Positions 1 through 10,526 of a DNA stretch of 64,000 nucleotides are shown one piece after another. The stretch lies in contig NZ_KV823244.1 of NCBI RefSeq assembly GCF_001815905.1, positions 1-64,000 on the forward strand. Reading direction: 5' to 3'. A program made the position numbers and the translations under genes. The DNA is from Brevibacterium sp. HMSC07C04. GTDB lineage: Bacteria > Actinomycetota > Actinomycetes > Actinomycetales > Brevibacteriaceae. The stretch's first letter is position 1. The number at the start of each line of letters is the position of its first letter. A model generated the notes under the pieces. It saw only the letters and a list, made by a program, of their open reading frames with translations, was not told the DNA's origin and searched no databases.

Positions 1-49
1 GAACAGATCTGTTCTCAGCCCCGCTGTCGTCTGCCCGGCTTTCGGATGC

Positions 50-508
50 TCAGGAGCTCAGCGCTCGTGCCAAAGCCGCGGGCCGTTTGGTTGACACAAC
101 CCAGTACGGTGTCGGGTCTGCGGGGTCGTTGATGTGCACCCTGACGGCCTGTTTGACCCACGGGCGGATCATAAGAAAAGCACGGGCATCAAGCTGCGGT
201 CCGCGGGCCTGGAAGGCGGCGTCGGAGTCCAGCGGCTCGACTTCGGTGATGTAGCTTCGCTCAATATGAGCTCGACCCGCATAGAAGTGCGTGTCGGTCA
301 CGAGGATCTTCGCTCCCATTGACACCAGCCAGAAGGCGGCGAGTGCGAACACGACGGCGGGCACCACTATTGCTCCGATGTGCCACACGGGGTAGACCAT
401 GGCGGCGGTCATCGACGAAAGGAACAGCCCTACAAACCACCACGTGATCGTGGGCGAGAGCTTCTCGACATAGGCGACGCCGTGCGTCGCAGACGCGGGG
501 GAGTTCAT
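50..508 (-). CDS. DUF3093 family membrane protein
   Basis: A 152-residue protein of unknown function. Two adjacent hydrophobic segments near residues 20-60 (WWFVGLFLSS and IGAIVVPAVVFALAAFWLV) form a membrane hairpin. They are followed by a roughly 80-residue soluble tail ending in a WVVSTKRP-type motif, the layout of the actinobacterial DUF3093 family. An upstream ATG at 517 is possible, but a -10-like GACAAT (521-516, minus strand) lies 7 nt before the ATG at 508, so a leaderless start at 508 is preferred. It is divergent from dut, and the two promoters share about 90 bp. The DUF3093-dut pairing is a familiar actinobacterial arrangement and gives no direct clue to its role. Confidence 0.72.
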   Translation of the reverse strand: MNSPASATHGVAYVEKLSPTITWWFVGLFLSSMTAAMVYPVWHIGAIVVPAVVFALAAFWLVSMGAKILVTDTHFYAGRAHIERSYITEVEPLDSDAAFQARGPQLDARAFLMIRPWVKQAVRVHINDPADPTPYWVVSTKRPAALARALSS

Positions 509-598
509 GCGCACCATTGTCCCATGTGCCTGCTGCGCGGTTCGTCAGGCCGCTTCCCGAGGTGGCATCGGCAGGCGCTAAGCACTAGAGTCCTGCCC

Positions 599-1066
599 GT
601 GGTTGCCAATATCGTTCCCGTCCAGCTCAAGGTTCTTGATCCGGGCCTTCCTCTGCCCGGCTATGAGCACTCCGGTGATGCCGGCTGCGATCTGATCGCC
701 GCCGAAGATTTCGTGCTGCAGCCGGGGGAGCGCCGCCGCGTGCCGACTGGCATTGCCCTGGCGATCCCGGAAGGATATGCGGGATTCATTCACCCCCGGT
801 CGGGACTGTCATCCAAAGCGGGCGTGACTGTCATCAATGCGCCGGGAACTGTCGATGCGGGCTACCGCGGCGAAATCCAGGTGCCGCTGGTCAACCTCGA
901 CCCCGATACGTCCGCAGCGATTTCGCGCGGCGACCGGATTGCCCAGCTCGTCATCCAAGAGGTCTGCCGGGCAGAGTTCGAAATTGTCGATACCCTGTCA
1001 TCAACCGACCGGGGCAGCTCCGGTTTCGGATCGACCGGCGGATTCACCCACAACGAGGAGCAGTAG
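599..1066 (+). CDS. dut: Deoxyuridine 5'-triphosphate nucleotidohydrolase (dUTPase)
   Basis: Hydrolyses dUTP to dUMP and PPi, which keeps uracil out of DNA and feeds dTMP synthesis. All five motifs of the trimeric dUTPase fold are present: HSGDAGCDL (residues 24-32), PRSGLSSK (66-73), GTVDAGYRG (83-91, with the catalytic Asp), GDRIAQLVI, and a C-terminal GSSGFGSTG loop. The 155-residue length is typical. The open frame extends further upstream, but homology begins just after GTG 599, and a -10-like TAGAGT (586-591) sits 7 nt before it, so a leaderless start is inferred. The stop at 1064-1066 directly abuts the ATG of the DUF3710 gene, indicating one operon. Confidence 0.95.
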   Translation: MVANIVPVQLKVLDPGLPLPGYEHSGDAGCDLIAAEDFVLQPGERRRVPTGIALAIPEGYAGFIHPRSGLSSKAGVTVINAPGTVDAGYRGEIQVPLVNLDPDTSAAISRGDRIAQLVIQEVCRAEFEIVDTLSSTDRGSSGFGSTGGFTHNEEQ

Positions 1067-1816
1067 ATGTCATTCTTCAGCCGTTTTCGCAAGGCCAAGC
1101 CGACAGACGAACAGATTGAAGAGCCGGTCAGCAGGAGGAGCGCCGCCGCTGACGAAGCGGCTGAAGCCGATGCCGATGACGACTTCAAAGCGAAAGAAGG
1201 ACCGCGCGACCGCGCCCAGAACGGCCCGTGGGACTCGTCCGAAAAGGCCTCGGACGTCGACCGCCTGGACCTCGGTGCCCTCAAAATCCCCGTGTACGAC
1301 CAGATGCAGGTGCAGTTGGAGCAGACGGAGGACACGCGTGAAGTCGTCGCAGTGACACTGGCACACAAAGGCGGAAACCTGCAGCTGCAGGCCTTTGCCG
1401 CTTCTAAGGCGGAGGGCCTGTGGAGTGATGTGCGCTCACTGACAGCGGACAACATCAAGCAGGCCGGCGGCGTGGCGGCCGAGCGCTACACAAACTTCGG
1501 CATGGAGCTGCACGCAAAAGTGCCGGTCAACCACGAAGGAGAAGACGCGTCCTCTCTGCGCCCGGTGCACTTCATCGGCATTGACGGGCCTCGCTGGTTC
1601 CTCCGGGCAGCTCTGACGAACGCCGCAGTAGAGGAAAGCCCAGCGCGCGAAGAGCTTCGCGCGGTTCTGCGCGGCGTCATCGTCGATCGCGGTGAAGAAG
1701 CGCGGCCTCCGCGTGAGCTTCTGATGCTCACCCCGCCGAACGCACAGCCTCAGGCGGAAGAATCAGACGGCGGCGATCCGCTCAATCCGGGTCCGACAAT
1801 TGCCGAAGTCCGCTGA
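1067..1816 (+). CDS. DUF3710 domain-containing protein
   Basis: A 249-residue soluble protein of unknown function. The N-terminal third is charged and low in complexity (acidic and Ala-rich, residues 15-65). From about residue 70 (VDRLDLGALKIPVYDQMQ) it matches the actinobacterial DUF3710 family, including a GIDGPRWFLRAAL stretch. No catalytic motif is recognisable. It starts at the base after the dut stop, so it is cotranscribed with dut, and it overlaps the following OB-fold gene. The constant association with dut and an OB-fold protein hints at nucleic-acid metabolism, but that is inference only. Confidence 0.8.
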   Translation: MSFFSRFRKAKPTDEQIEEPVSRRSAAADEAAEADADDDFKAKEGPRDRAQNGPWDSSEKASDVDRLDLGALKIPVYDQMQVQLEQTEDTREVVAVTLAHKGGNLQLQAFAASKAEGLWSDVRSLTADNIKQAGGVAAERYTNFGMELHAKVPVNHEGEDASSLRPVHFIGIDGPRWFLRAALTNAAVEESPAREELRAVLRGVIVDRGEEARPPRELLMLTPPNAQPQAEESDGGDPLNPGPTIAEVR

Positions 1817-2156
1817 CTGCGCGGCCCGTTCGGCTCGTGTGGCCGAACTGTCGCGCTTGACCCGGACCTGTGTGCCGATCAGCGAGATCGCCGACCGCGA
1901 CACCGCGTCCGTGGCGGGAACAATCCGATCAATCACACGGTCGGCGCACGGAGCGAACCCGACGTTCGACTGCATTGTCTCTGACGATACCGGCGAGGTG
2001 CGCGTGCGATTCCTGGGTGTGCGGGAAGTCTCAGGGCTGCTGCCGGGCCGCCCAGTGGCAGTGCACGGCAAGTTCTGCCTGCTGGGCGGCGAAATGGTCA
2101 CCCTCAGCCCTGCCTACACCCTGTTGCGCAGGGTGCCGCTGAGCGCAGTTCGCTGA
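1800..2156 (+). CDS. OB-fold nucleic-acid-binding domain protein
   Basis: A 118-residue protein. From about residue 30 it reads as a single OB-fold: a VPISEI-type strand, then SVAGTIRSI, an acidic turn (DDTGEVRVRFLG) and LLPGRPVAVHGKF. This resembles the RecG or aspartyl-tRNA synthetase anticodon-binding OB type, and such proteins commonly follow DUF3710 in actinobacteria. The TTG at 1800 overlaps DUF3710 by 17 nt and no clear ribosome site is visible; a GTG at 1839 is an alternative that would spare the fold. Its stop directly abuts the stop of the convergent TrkA gene in a shared TGATCA. The ligand is unknown. Confidence 0.68.
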   Translation: MPKSADCAARSARVAELSRLTRTCVPISEIADRDTASVAGTIRSITRSAHGANPTFDCIVSDDTGEVRVRFLGVREVSGLLPGRPVAVHGKFCLLGGEMVTLSPAYTLLRRVPLSAVR

Positions 2157-2810
2157 TCAGCGAGTCATAGCCGTCAGCTGCAAATGCAGCTCCGGCAGGG
2201 TCAAGAAGTACAGTTCGTCGCCGGCGATGAGCGAATCATCGGCGTCGGGAGCGAAGGCGCGGCCCTGCCGGACAAGGGCGACGAGCACAGTGTCCGCCGG
2301 CCACGAAGTGTCGCCGACGCGCTGACCGGCGATGGCGGCGGTTTCGTGCAGCGTCACCTCGACCAGCGAAGCACCGCCGCGCTGCAGGTTCATCAGCTGC
2401 ACCAGGCCGCCGACCTCAACTGCCTCCTCTACCAGCGCTGTGAGCAGACGAGGGGTGGAGACGGCAACATCGACGCCCCAGCTGTCGTCGAACAGCCATT
2501 CGTTGCGAGGGTTGTTGACTCGGCTGACAGTGCGGGGGACACCGAACTCGGTTTTGGCCAGCAGGCTGAGAACCAGGTTCGTCTTGTCATCACCGGTCGC
2601 TGCGACGACGACATCGGCGTAGTCGAGATTGGCCTCGGCCAGACCGTCGGGTTCACACGCATCCGACAGAAGCCACTGAGCGCCGGGTACGAGATCTCTG
2701 CGAATGGCGTTCTTGTCCTTGTCGATGAGCAGGACGGTGTGTCCGTTCTCCAAAAGCTCGCGGGCGACTGAATTGCCCACCGAACCGGCTCCGGCGATGA
2801 CGACCTTCAT
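2157..2810 (-). CDS. TrkA/RCK-type K+ regulatory protein (CeoC/TrkB-like)
   Basis: A 217-residue cytoplasmic NAD-binding regulator of potassium transport. The N-terminal Rossmann domain (RCK_N) opens with the dinucleotide-binding motif GAGSVGNSVAREL, followed by LIDKD at the end of beta-2. A C-terminal RCK_C domain follows, with LVEVTL, PADTVLVALVRQG and GDELYFLTL. It lies 11 nt after a second TrkA-type gene with GAGGAAT as ribosome site, so the two are cotranscribed. The pair resembles mycobacterial CeoB/CeoC, which also lie beside a potassium permease. Presumably it gates the KimA-like symporter encoded divergently. Confidence 0.88.
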   Translation of the reverse strand: MKVVIAGAGSVGNSVARELLENGHTVLLIDKDKNAIRRDLVPGAQWLLSDACEPDGLAEANLDYADVVVAATGDDKTNLVLSLLAKTEFGVPRTVSRVNNPRNEWLFDDSWGVDVAVSTPRLLTALVEEAVEVGGLVQLMNLQRGGASLVEVTLHETAAIAGQRVGDTSWPADTVLVALVRQGRAFAPDADDSLIAGDELYFLTLPELHLQLTAMTR

Positions 2811-2821
2811 GGTGATTCCTC

Positions 2822-3499
2822 TCAGTCCTGCTGTCTGTACGGCTGTGCCGGGGGTGCGTCCAGAATCCGCTCAATGTCGTCGAGGTCGTCCATCCGCGAC
2901 ATGATGTGCACCAGGTCGCCTTCCTGGAGGAGTGTGTCCCTCTGCGGAAGAATGCCCTCTCCCGAACGGGTGATGAATCCCACGCGGCCCGGCACGGCCT
3001 CTTCAATTTCGAGAACGGAGTGCGATACCCACGCCGGGTGGACATGCACTTCTGACAGGCCGATCTGCCCGGAAGGATCGCGGTACTCGTTGACGGACCC
3101 CTGGGGGATCAGCCGGCGCATCATCTGCTCGGCCGTCCACCGGACTGTCGCCACGGTCGGCACGCCCAGCCGTTCGAAGATCTGTGCTCGTTTGGGGTCG
3201 TAGATGCGCGCGGCGATGTTCTTCACGCCGAAGGTTTCGCGGGCGACGCGCGCGGCCAAGATATTCGAATTGTCGCCAGAGGACACCGCGGCGAAGGCAT
3301 AGGCGCCGTCCACTCTGGCGCGTTTGAGGACATCGCGGTCAAAGCCGACGCCGGTGATGGTCGAACCGGCGAAATCCGGTCCGAGCTTGAGGAATGCATC
3401 GGGATCCTGGTCGATGACAGCGACCGTGTGTCCGCGACGGTCGAGCGTTCTGGCCAAGAGCGCGCCGACGCGCCCGCAGCCCATAATCACAAAGTGCAC
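2822..3499 (-). CDS. TrkA/RCK-type K+ regulatory protein (CeoB/TrkA-like)
   Basis: A 225-residue RCK protein and the first gene of a two-gene operon. The Rossmann motif GCGRVGALLARTL with VIDQD is at residues 8-32. An RCK_C region at about 135-210 contains PGRVGFITRSGEGILP and LLQEGDLVHIMS. Such proteins sense NAD(H) or nucleotides and open or close potassium channels or symporters in the membrane. The GTG start at 3499 sits behind a GAAGGCGAAGG-like ribosome site. The start faces the KimA-like gene across only about 38 bp, so the two promoters must overlap, which favours coordinated expression. Confidence 0.88.
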   Translation of the reverse strand: MHFVIMGCGRVGALLARTLDRRGHTVAVIDQDPDAFLKLGPDFAGSTITGVGFDRDVLKRARVDGAYAFAAVSSGDNSNILAARVARETFGVKNIAARIYDPKRAQIFERLGVPTVATVRWTAEQMMRRLIPQGSVNEYRDPSGQIGLSEVHVHPAWVSHSVLEIEEAVPGRVGFITRSGEGILPQRDTLLQEGDLVHIMSRMDDLDDIERILDAPPAQPYRQQD

Positions 3500-3537
3500 G
3501 GCCTTCGCCTTCTTCGCATTTGACTACCATGGGGGCC

Positions 3538-5556
3538 GTGGCAAGCAGTTTTACCTATGCGCTCAAGCGCGCAGTCGTTGGACGGCCGTTTCGCAGTGAC
3601 CACTTTAGACGCGAAGCGCTCCCAAAGCGCCTCGCAATGCCGGTTTTCGCTTCGGACATGCTGTCGTCGGTTACCTACGCACCGGACGAGATACTGCTTG
3701 CCCTGTCGACATCGGGGATCGTGGCGATCACCATTTCGCCGTGGATCGGCCTTGCCGTCGGCGCTGTCACCCTCATCATGGTGCTGTGCTTCCGGCTGAC
3801 GCTGCGCGCCTATCCGGCAGGCGGCGACTACTCGGTTGTAGCCCAGAACCTCGGAGCGCGTCCGGCTCGCCTCGTGGCCGCCGCCCTGCTTGTTGACTTC
3901 GTCCTCACACTGTCGGTGTCGATGGCGGTGTTCTCCGGCTTCGTCGCTCAGCTCATACCGCCGCTGCGCAGCTACACGGTGCTCATTGCGCTTGCTGGGG
4001 TGGTCACGGTGTCGCTGTTCGGCCTGCGCGGCTGGAAGGGGGGCCGGACCCTCATGGCGGTGCCGACGTACACGTTCATTGCGCTTGTCTTCATCATGCT
4101 GGCCGTGGGCTTCGGGCGGATGTTGGCGGGCGATCTTCCGCAGGCTGAAACCGCCGGGTTCACTCTGGAGCCGCTGGCCGGTGTGGATACCGCGATGCAG
4201 GGTCTGGCAGCGGTTTTCATTGTGCTGCGGGCCTTTTCTTCCGGGGCCGTGGCTGTCGCCGGCATCGAAACGGTGGCGTCTGCAGCTGCGAAGTTCCGCC
4301 AGCCGCGCGGGCGCAACGCCGGCAATACGCTGCTCATCACCGGAGCGCTGTCGGCGACGATGCTCGTGGGGCTCATGTGGCTGGCCTCGGCGCTGGGCAT
4401 CAAATACGCGATCGATCCGGAAGCGCAGCTTTTTGTGGACGGTCACAGCGTTGGGCCGGACTACGTGCAGCACCCCGTGGTGGGGCAGATGGCCGAAGCC
4501 GTCTTCTCCTTTTCGCCGATTCTCACCGCAGTTGTCATCGTTGTGTCTGCGCTCATCCTCCTGGTGGCGGCGAACACTGCGATTGAGGGATTTCCCGTTC
4601 TGGCTTCGCGCTTGGCTCGCGACGAGCTGCTTCCCAAGCAGATGGCCACCCGCGGGGACCGCATGACGTTCTCCAACGGCATTCTGGTGCTGGCGTGCGC
4701 ATCCGTGCTCATCATCCTGATCACGGACGCTCAGCCCACGAAGCTCATCGAGCTGTATCTGGTGGGCGTGTTCCTGTCGTTCTCTCTGGGGCAGCTGGCC
4801 ATGGTCCGCCACTGGAATCACATTCTTCGGCGCACCGTTTCCGGACCGAAGCGCACCAAAATGCTCATTGCGCGTGTTGTCGGGTTCATCGGAGCGATTC
4901 TGGGGCTGACGGTGCTCGTGGTGGTCATCATCACGAAGTTCGTCGGCGGGGTGTGGATGGCGCTCGTGGCGATGCTCGTGCTCTACGCCGTCATGGGCGG
5001 CATCTTCCGCCACTATTCGACTGTCAACCGGGATCTGCGCGTCGATCCTGAAGACACCGATGTGCGCCGTCTTCCAGCAGGCACCCGCGCGGTCGTCATC
5101 GTCACGAGCATCAACAAGCCCGCTCTGCGCTCGGTTGCCTATGCCCGCGCCAGTCGTCCCACTCAGCTGGAGGCTCTTACGGTTGCGGTCAACGCCGATG
5201 CGGTCGATGAAATCCAAAAGCAGTGGGACGCGATGGAGCTGACAGTTCCGCTGACTATCATCGATTCGCCGTTTCGCGAACTCATCCGTCCGATCATGCG
5301 GCACGTGACGACGCTGCGCCGGCGCCACCCCCAGGACCTCATCATCGTCTACATTCCCCAGTTCATCGTGGGCCGCTGGTGGGAGTCGCTGCTGCACAAT
5401 CAGACGGTTCTGCGGCTGAAGTCCTTCCTGGCCTTTCTGCCCGGTGTCGTCGTTGCGACCGTGCCGTGGCGTTTGGAGTCCTTCAACCGCAACCAGGTTG
5501 TGCTGGAGAGTGCGGAGGGCAAGATCGAACTGTCTGACATCAGGATGAAGAAATGA
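3538..5556 (+). CDS. KimA-like APC/KUP-superfamily potassium symporter
   Basis: A roughly 672-residue permease. The opening KRAVVGRPFRS...LAMPVFASDMLSSVTYAPDEI is the KimA signature (G-R-P, then SSD-LSS-Y). About twelve hydrophobic segments fill residues 35-495, followed by a soluble C-terminal domain of about 175 residues (AVVIVTSINKPALRSVAYARA onward). KimA proteins are high-affinity K+/H+ symporters whose cytosolic tail can be controlled by c-di-AMP. The neighbouring TrkA/RCK pair supports potassium as substrate. Starts at TTG 3520 or ATG 3529 are possible; TACCAT (3525-3530) lies 7 nt before GTG 3538, suggesting a leaderless start there. The 3' end overlaps the methyltransferase gene by ATGA. 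It could be annotated simply as an APC amino-acid permease; KimA is more likely. Confidence 0.8.
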   Translation: MASSFTYALKRAVVGRPFRSDHFRREALPKRLAMPVFASDMLSSVTYAPDEILLALSTSGIVAITISPWIGLAVGAVTLIMVLCFRLTLRAYPAGGDYSVVAQNLGARPARLVAAALLVDFVLTLSVSMAVFSGFVAQLIPPLRSYTVLIALAGVVTVSLFGLRGWKGGRTLMAVPTYTFIALVFIMLAVGFGRMLAGDLPQAETAGFTLEPLAGVDTAMQGLAAVFIVLRAFSSGAVAVAGIETVASAAAKFRQPRGRNAGNTLLITGALSATMLVGLMWLASALGIKYAIDPEAQLFVDGHSVGPDYVQHPVVGQMAEAVFSFSPILTAVVIVVSALILLVAANTAIEGFPVLASRLARDELLPKQMATRGDRMTFSNGILVLACASVLIILITDAQPTKLIELYLVGVFLSFSLGQLAMVRHWNHILRRTVSGPKRTKMLIARVVGFIGAILGLTVLVVVIITKFVGGVWMALVAMLVLYAVMGGIFRHYSTVNRDLRVDPEDTDVRRLPAGTRAVVIVTSINKPALRSVAYARASRPTQLEALTVAVNADAVDEIQKQWDAMELTVPLTIIDSPFRELIRPIMRHVTTLRRRHPQDLIIVYIPQFIVGRWWESLLHNQTVLRLKSFLAFLPGVVVATVPWRLESFNRNQVVLESAEGKIELSDIRMKK

Positions 5557-6836
5557 CCAGCCAGCGTCCAGCGGTCGGTGACCGCCGTGTCCTCGTGCCC
5601 GATGCGCCTGCCGCCGGAGCAGCGGCCGCTGCCCGCACCGAAGATGGGGTCGTCTTCGTCGACGGTGCGCTGCCCGGCGAAACCGTCGAGGTGGAGCTGA
5701 CTCAGGTGAAGAAGCGCTTTGCTCGCGCTCGGGTCGTCTCGGTTCTCGAGCCTTCGGCTCATCGCGTTCCCGACAGGCTGGCCGCCTGCGGTGCCGCAGG
5801 AGTCGGCGGGACGGAGTTCGCCGCTGTCGATCTTGCGTATTCGCGCAGGCTCAAAGCCGAAGCCGCTCGGCAGCAGCTGGAAAGGATCGGCGGCATCGAA
5901 TGGGACCTGCGGGTCAGCCCGCTGCCGCGCGAAGCGGATGGGGGCTCCGGAATGGATTGGCGCACCCGGGTTCAGCTTGCTGTGGGGTCAGACGGCCAGC
6001 CTGGTCTGCGAGCCGGGGGATCGCACCGGGTTGTTCCCGTATCCCGCATTCCGCTGGCTGTCCCAGAGCTCAATGACCTGGGCCTGCACCTGCAGACCCT
6101 GCCGGGTCTGTCGCGGCTGGAGCTCGTCGCTTCGGCTTCAGGCGGTGCGATCATCGCCGTGGGAGCACCGAAGGGCGCTGTGCTCAGCCGACTCAAAGAG
6201 ATCGCTGCCGCACAGCCTGGCGGCTGGTCTGTTCTGCTGCGCACAGAGGGCAAGCGCAATCGCGGCCGCCCAGCACCCCCGCAGATTCTTGCAGGTACTG
6301 GGCGGGTGCGCGAAGAGGTCCGCGGCCAGCGCTTCGGGCTGGACGCCGATGGCTTCTGGCAGGTGCACGTCGAAGCAGCAGATGTCCTTTCGGCGAAGGT
6401 CGTCGAATTCGCGGGCAGCCCCGATAGGGCACTTGATCTCTACTGCGGTGCCGGACTGTTCTCGGTGTTCCTCGCTCTGTCGGGGGTCAAGGTCACCGGG
6501 ATCGAAGGATCGCAGGGGGCGATTCAGTCCGCCAGAGCCAATGCGGAGGGCCTGCCGGCGAAGTTCGAAGTCGGGCGCATTGAAAAGCTGGGCATGCTGC
6601 CGGCAGCGGACACCGTCGTGCTCGACCCGCCGCGAGCCGGTGCCGGAGAAGATGTCGTCAACATGATCGGCGCCTCGGCGGCGGAAAAGGTCGTCTATGT
6701 CAGCTGTGACGCCGGGACGTTCGCGCGTGACGCACGCGGTCTTCTCGACGGCGGATTTGAGCTTGTGCGCCTGGAGGGGTGGGACGCGTTCCCGCTGACG
6801 AAGCACACCGAGTTCACCGCCGTATTCTCCCGCTGA
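5553..6836 (+). CDS. TRAM-domain class I SAM-dependent RNA methyltransferase (TrmA/RlmD family)
   Basis: A 427-residue enzyme expected to make 5-methyluridine in tRNA or rRNA. An N-terminal TRAM domain (residues about 15-65, DGVVFVDGALPGETVEVEL) binds RNA. The C-terminal Rossmann domain has the SAM motif DLYCGAGLFSVFLA, the VVLDPPRAGAG motif and the catalytic-Cys motif YVSCDAGTFARD. The region that holds a four-Cys Fe-S cluster in RlmD-type enzymes (about residue 75) has only one Cys (RLAACGAAGVGG), so a cluster is unlikely. It overlaps the KimA-like gene by ATGA and is probably cotranscribed. The target nucleotide cannot be assigned. Confidence 0.85.
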   Translation: MTSQRPAVGDRRVLVPDAPAAGAAAAARTEDGVVFVDGALPGETVEVELTQVKKRFARARVVSVLEPSAHRVPDRLAACGAAGVGGTEFAAVDLAYSRRLKAEAARQQLERIGGIEWDLRVSPLPREADGGSGMDWRTRVQLAVGSDGQPGLRAGGSHRVVPVSRIPLAVPELNDLGLHLQTLPGLSRLELVASASGGAIIAVGAPKGAVLSRLKEIAAAQPGGWSVLLRTEGKRNRGRPAPPQILAGTGRVREEVRGQRFGLDADGFWQVHVEAADVLSAKVVEFAGSPDRALDLYCGAGLFSVFLALSGVKVTGIEGSQGAIQSARANAEGLPAKFEVGRIEKLGMLPAADTVVLDPPRAGAGEDVVNMIGASAAEKVVYVSCDAGTFARDARGLLDGGFELVRLEGWDAFPLTKHTEFTAVFSR

Positions 6837-6895
6837 GACCAGGCGCGACAGCCCCGCCCCGGTGGTGGAGAACACTGTGGCGATGCGATAAGATT

Positions 6896-6913
6896 TATCT
6901 TGACGTCAAGATA
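6896..6913. promoter_or_regulatory. Perfect 18-bp palindrome in the aconitase promoter (candidate operator)
   Basis: TATCTTGACGTCAAGATA is a perfect inverted repeat (two 9-bp halves) about 90 bp before acnA. A TTGACG -35-like hexamer (6900-6905) lies inside it, so a bound dimer would block RNA polymerase. A weaker dyad, CAAC/GTTG (6921-6934), follows. The site resembles operators of MarR-family regulators such as Streptomyces TamR, which controls aconitase; that link is from memory and is an inference. Confidence 0.6.
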
Positions 6914-7002
6914 CTTTGCACAACGTTAATGTTGCCTAATTCGAGTCCGGATGAAGCTGGGCCGGGCGCAGAGTATCGAGAGCGAACGAACAGGAGAGTC
7001 AC

Positions 7003-9684
<2,682 letters not shown>

Positions 9685-9723
9685 CGCACTGAAGATTCGC
9701 TGAGGCCGTAAGGCAGCGCTGAA

Positions 9724-9756
9724 GCGGGCCGGATCAATTGATCCGGCCCGCTTTTC
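9724..9756 (+). terminator. Rho-independent terminator after acnA
   Basis: Two 14-nt complementary halves, GCGGGCCGGATCAA and TTGATCCGGCCCGC, form a perfect palindrome followed by CTTTTC. This is the clearest intrinsic terminator in the window. It lies between acnA and a convergent gene and could serve both. Confidence 0.88.
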
Positions 9757-9768
9757 TGTGTCCGCTTG

Positions 9769-10443
9769 TCAGTGAGAGAAGATCTGCACTGCGGCCGTCA
9801 CTGCCCAGTGGATCCCGATGATTGCAGCGATCCACAGGAGTGTGACCTTCGCTTCGTATTCGAAAGTCGCCAGAAGACGCCGAACGCGAGGAAAGACGCG
9901 CGGACCCCATATGGCGATGGCAGTGAGAATCACGAGCGCCGGTGCGATCATGATGAAGCAGTAGCCGGCAAGAATTGCCAAGCGGACTGGCCACGGTTGG
10001 CTCATATTGCCCATGATTCCTATGGCGGCCAGATAGGGCACCATTGTGCCAGCCTCCGCGGCCGCGGCGCTGAGACCCAGCACAATCACCGCCCACGGCG
10101 AAGGCGATTTCGGTGCGGGCTGGTCGGCTATTTCCTCTGGGCTGCGCTTCTTCGGGTTTTTCGCAAAGATCCCGAAAACTGCCAGTCCGGCGCCGATCAC
10201 GAGGCGTGCCCAGAGAGCGGGCGGCGTGTGCAGAATGTCGGTCAGCGCGTCCAGCAGCGTTTCCATGCCGAAGAGCAGCACAGCGCCGAGAGCGAAATAG
10301 GCGCTGCAGACGGTGAGGAAGTACAGCGCCTGTGGTCTGAGTTCGACGCGTTGCTGGCGAATGGCAAGGGCTACGGGAATGACGAGGGTTCCCAGGCTGA
10401 GGCTGTCTAAGAGTGCGAGGCCGATGAGCAAAAGCAGATCCAC
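9769..10443 (-). CDS. GAP-family (Sap/LysE-like) integral membrane protein
   Basis: A 224-residue protein with about six hydrophobic helices: LLLIGLALLDSLSLGTLVIPVALA, LTVCSAYFALGAVLLFG and WARLVIGAGLAVFGIFA, a central loop rich in Lys, Pro and Ser (residues 97-113), then three more helices. The internal pseudo-repeat and the DS-LG-P pattern in helix 1 match the GAP family (named for GPL-addressing protein, LysE superfamily). Members move lipids or small solutes; the substrate here is unknown. It is transcribed divergently from a TetR-type gene across an 83-bp region that holds a long nested palindrome, so TetR control is very likely. Confidence 0.75.
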   Translation of the reverse strand: MDLLLLIGLALLDSLSLGTLVIPVALAIRQQRVELRPQALYFLTVCSAYFALGAVLLFGMETLLDALTDILHTPPALWARLVIGAGLAVFGIFAKNPKKRSPEEIADQPAPKSPSPWAVIVLGLSAAAAEAGTMVPYLAAIGIMGNMSQPWPVRLAILAGYCFIMIAPALVILTAIAIWGPRVFPRVRRLLATFEYEAKVTLLWIAAIIGIHWAVTAAVQIFSH

Positions 10444-10473
10444 GGGTGTTCTCCAGCAGTCTTCGAGGAACGG

Positions 10474-10515
10474 ATCAATACACTTGTATCACATAGTCGA
10501 TACAAGTGTATTGAT
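10474..10515. promoter_or_regulatory. Nested palindromic operator between GAP-family and TetR genes
   Basis: Two perfectly complementary 17-nt arms, ATCAATACACTTGTATC (10474-10490) and GATACAAGTGTATTGAT (10499-10515), are separated by 8 nt. Each arm is itself a dyad (ATACA-CT-TGTAT on the left), giving two dimer sites 24 bp apart. This layout is typical of divergent TetR operators that bind two dimers. The right arm ends 11 bp before the TetR start. Confidence 0.8.
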
Positions 10516-10526
10516 AAGGTGCTGGA

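Noticed and set aside
1-14. Perfect 14-bp palindrome GAACAGATCTGTTC at the window edge, resembling a LexA (SOS) box.
   Set aside because: The actinobacterial SOS box has GAAC and GTTC separated by 4 bp; here the gap is 6 bp. The gene it would control is outside the window.
3487-5397. Minus-strand open frame of over 600 codons opposite the KimA-like gene.
   Set aside because: Composition is His/Arg/Gln-rich low complexity, as expected from antisense of a membrane protein; no homology was seen.
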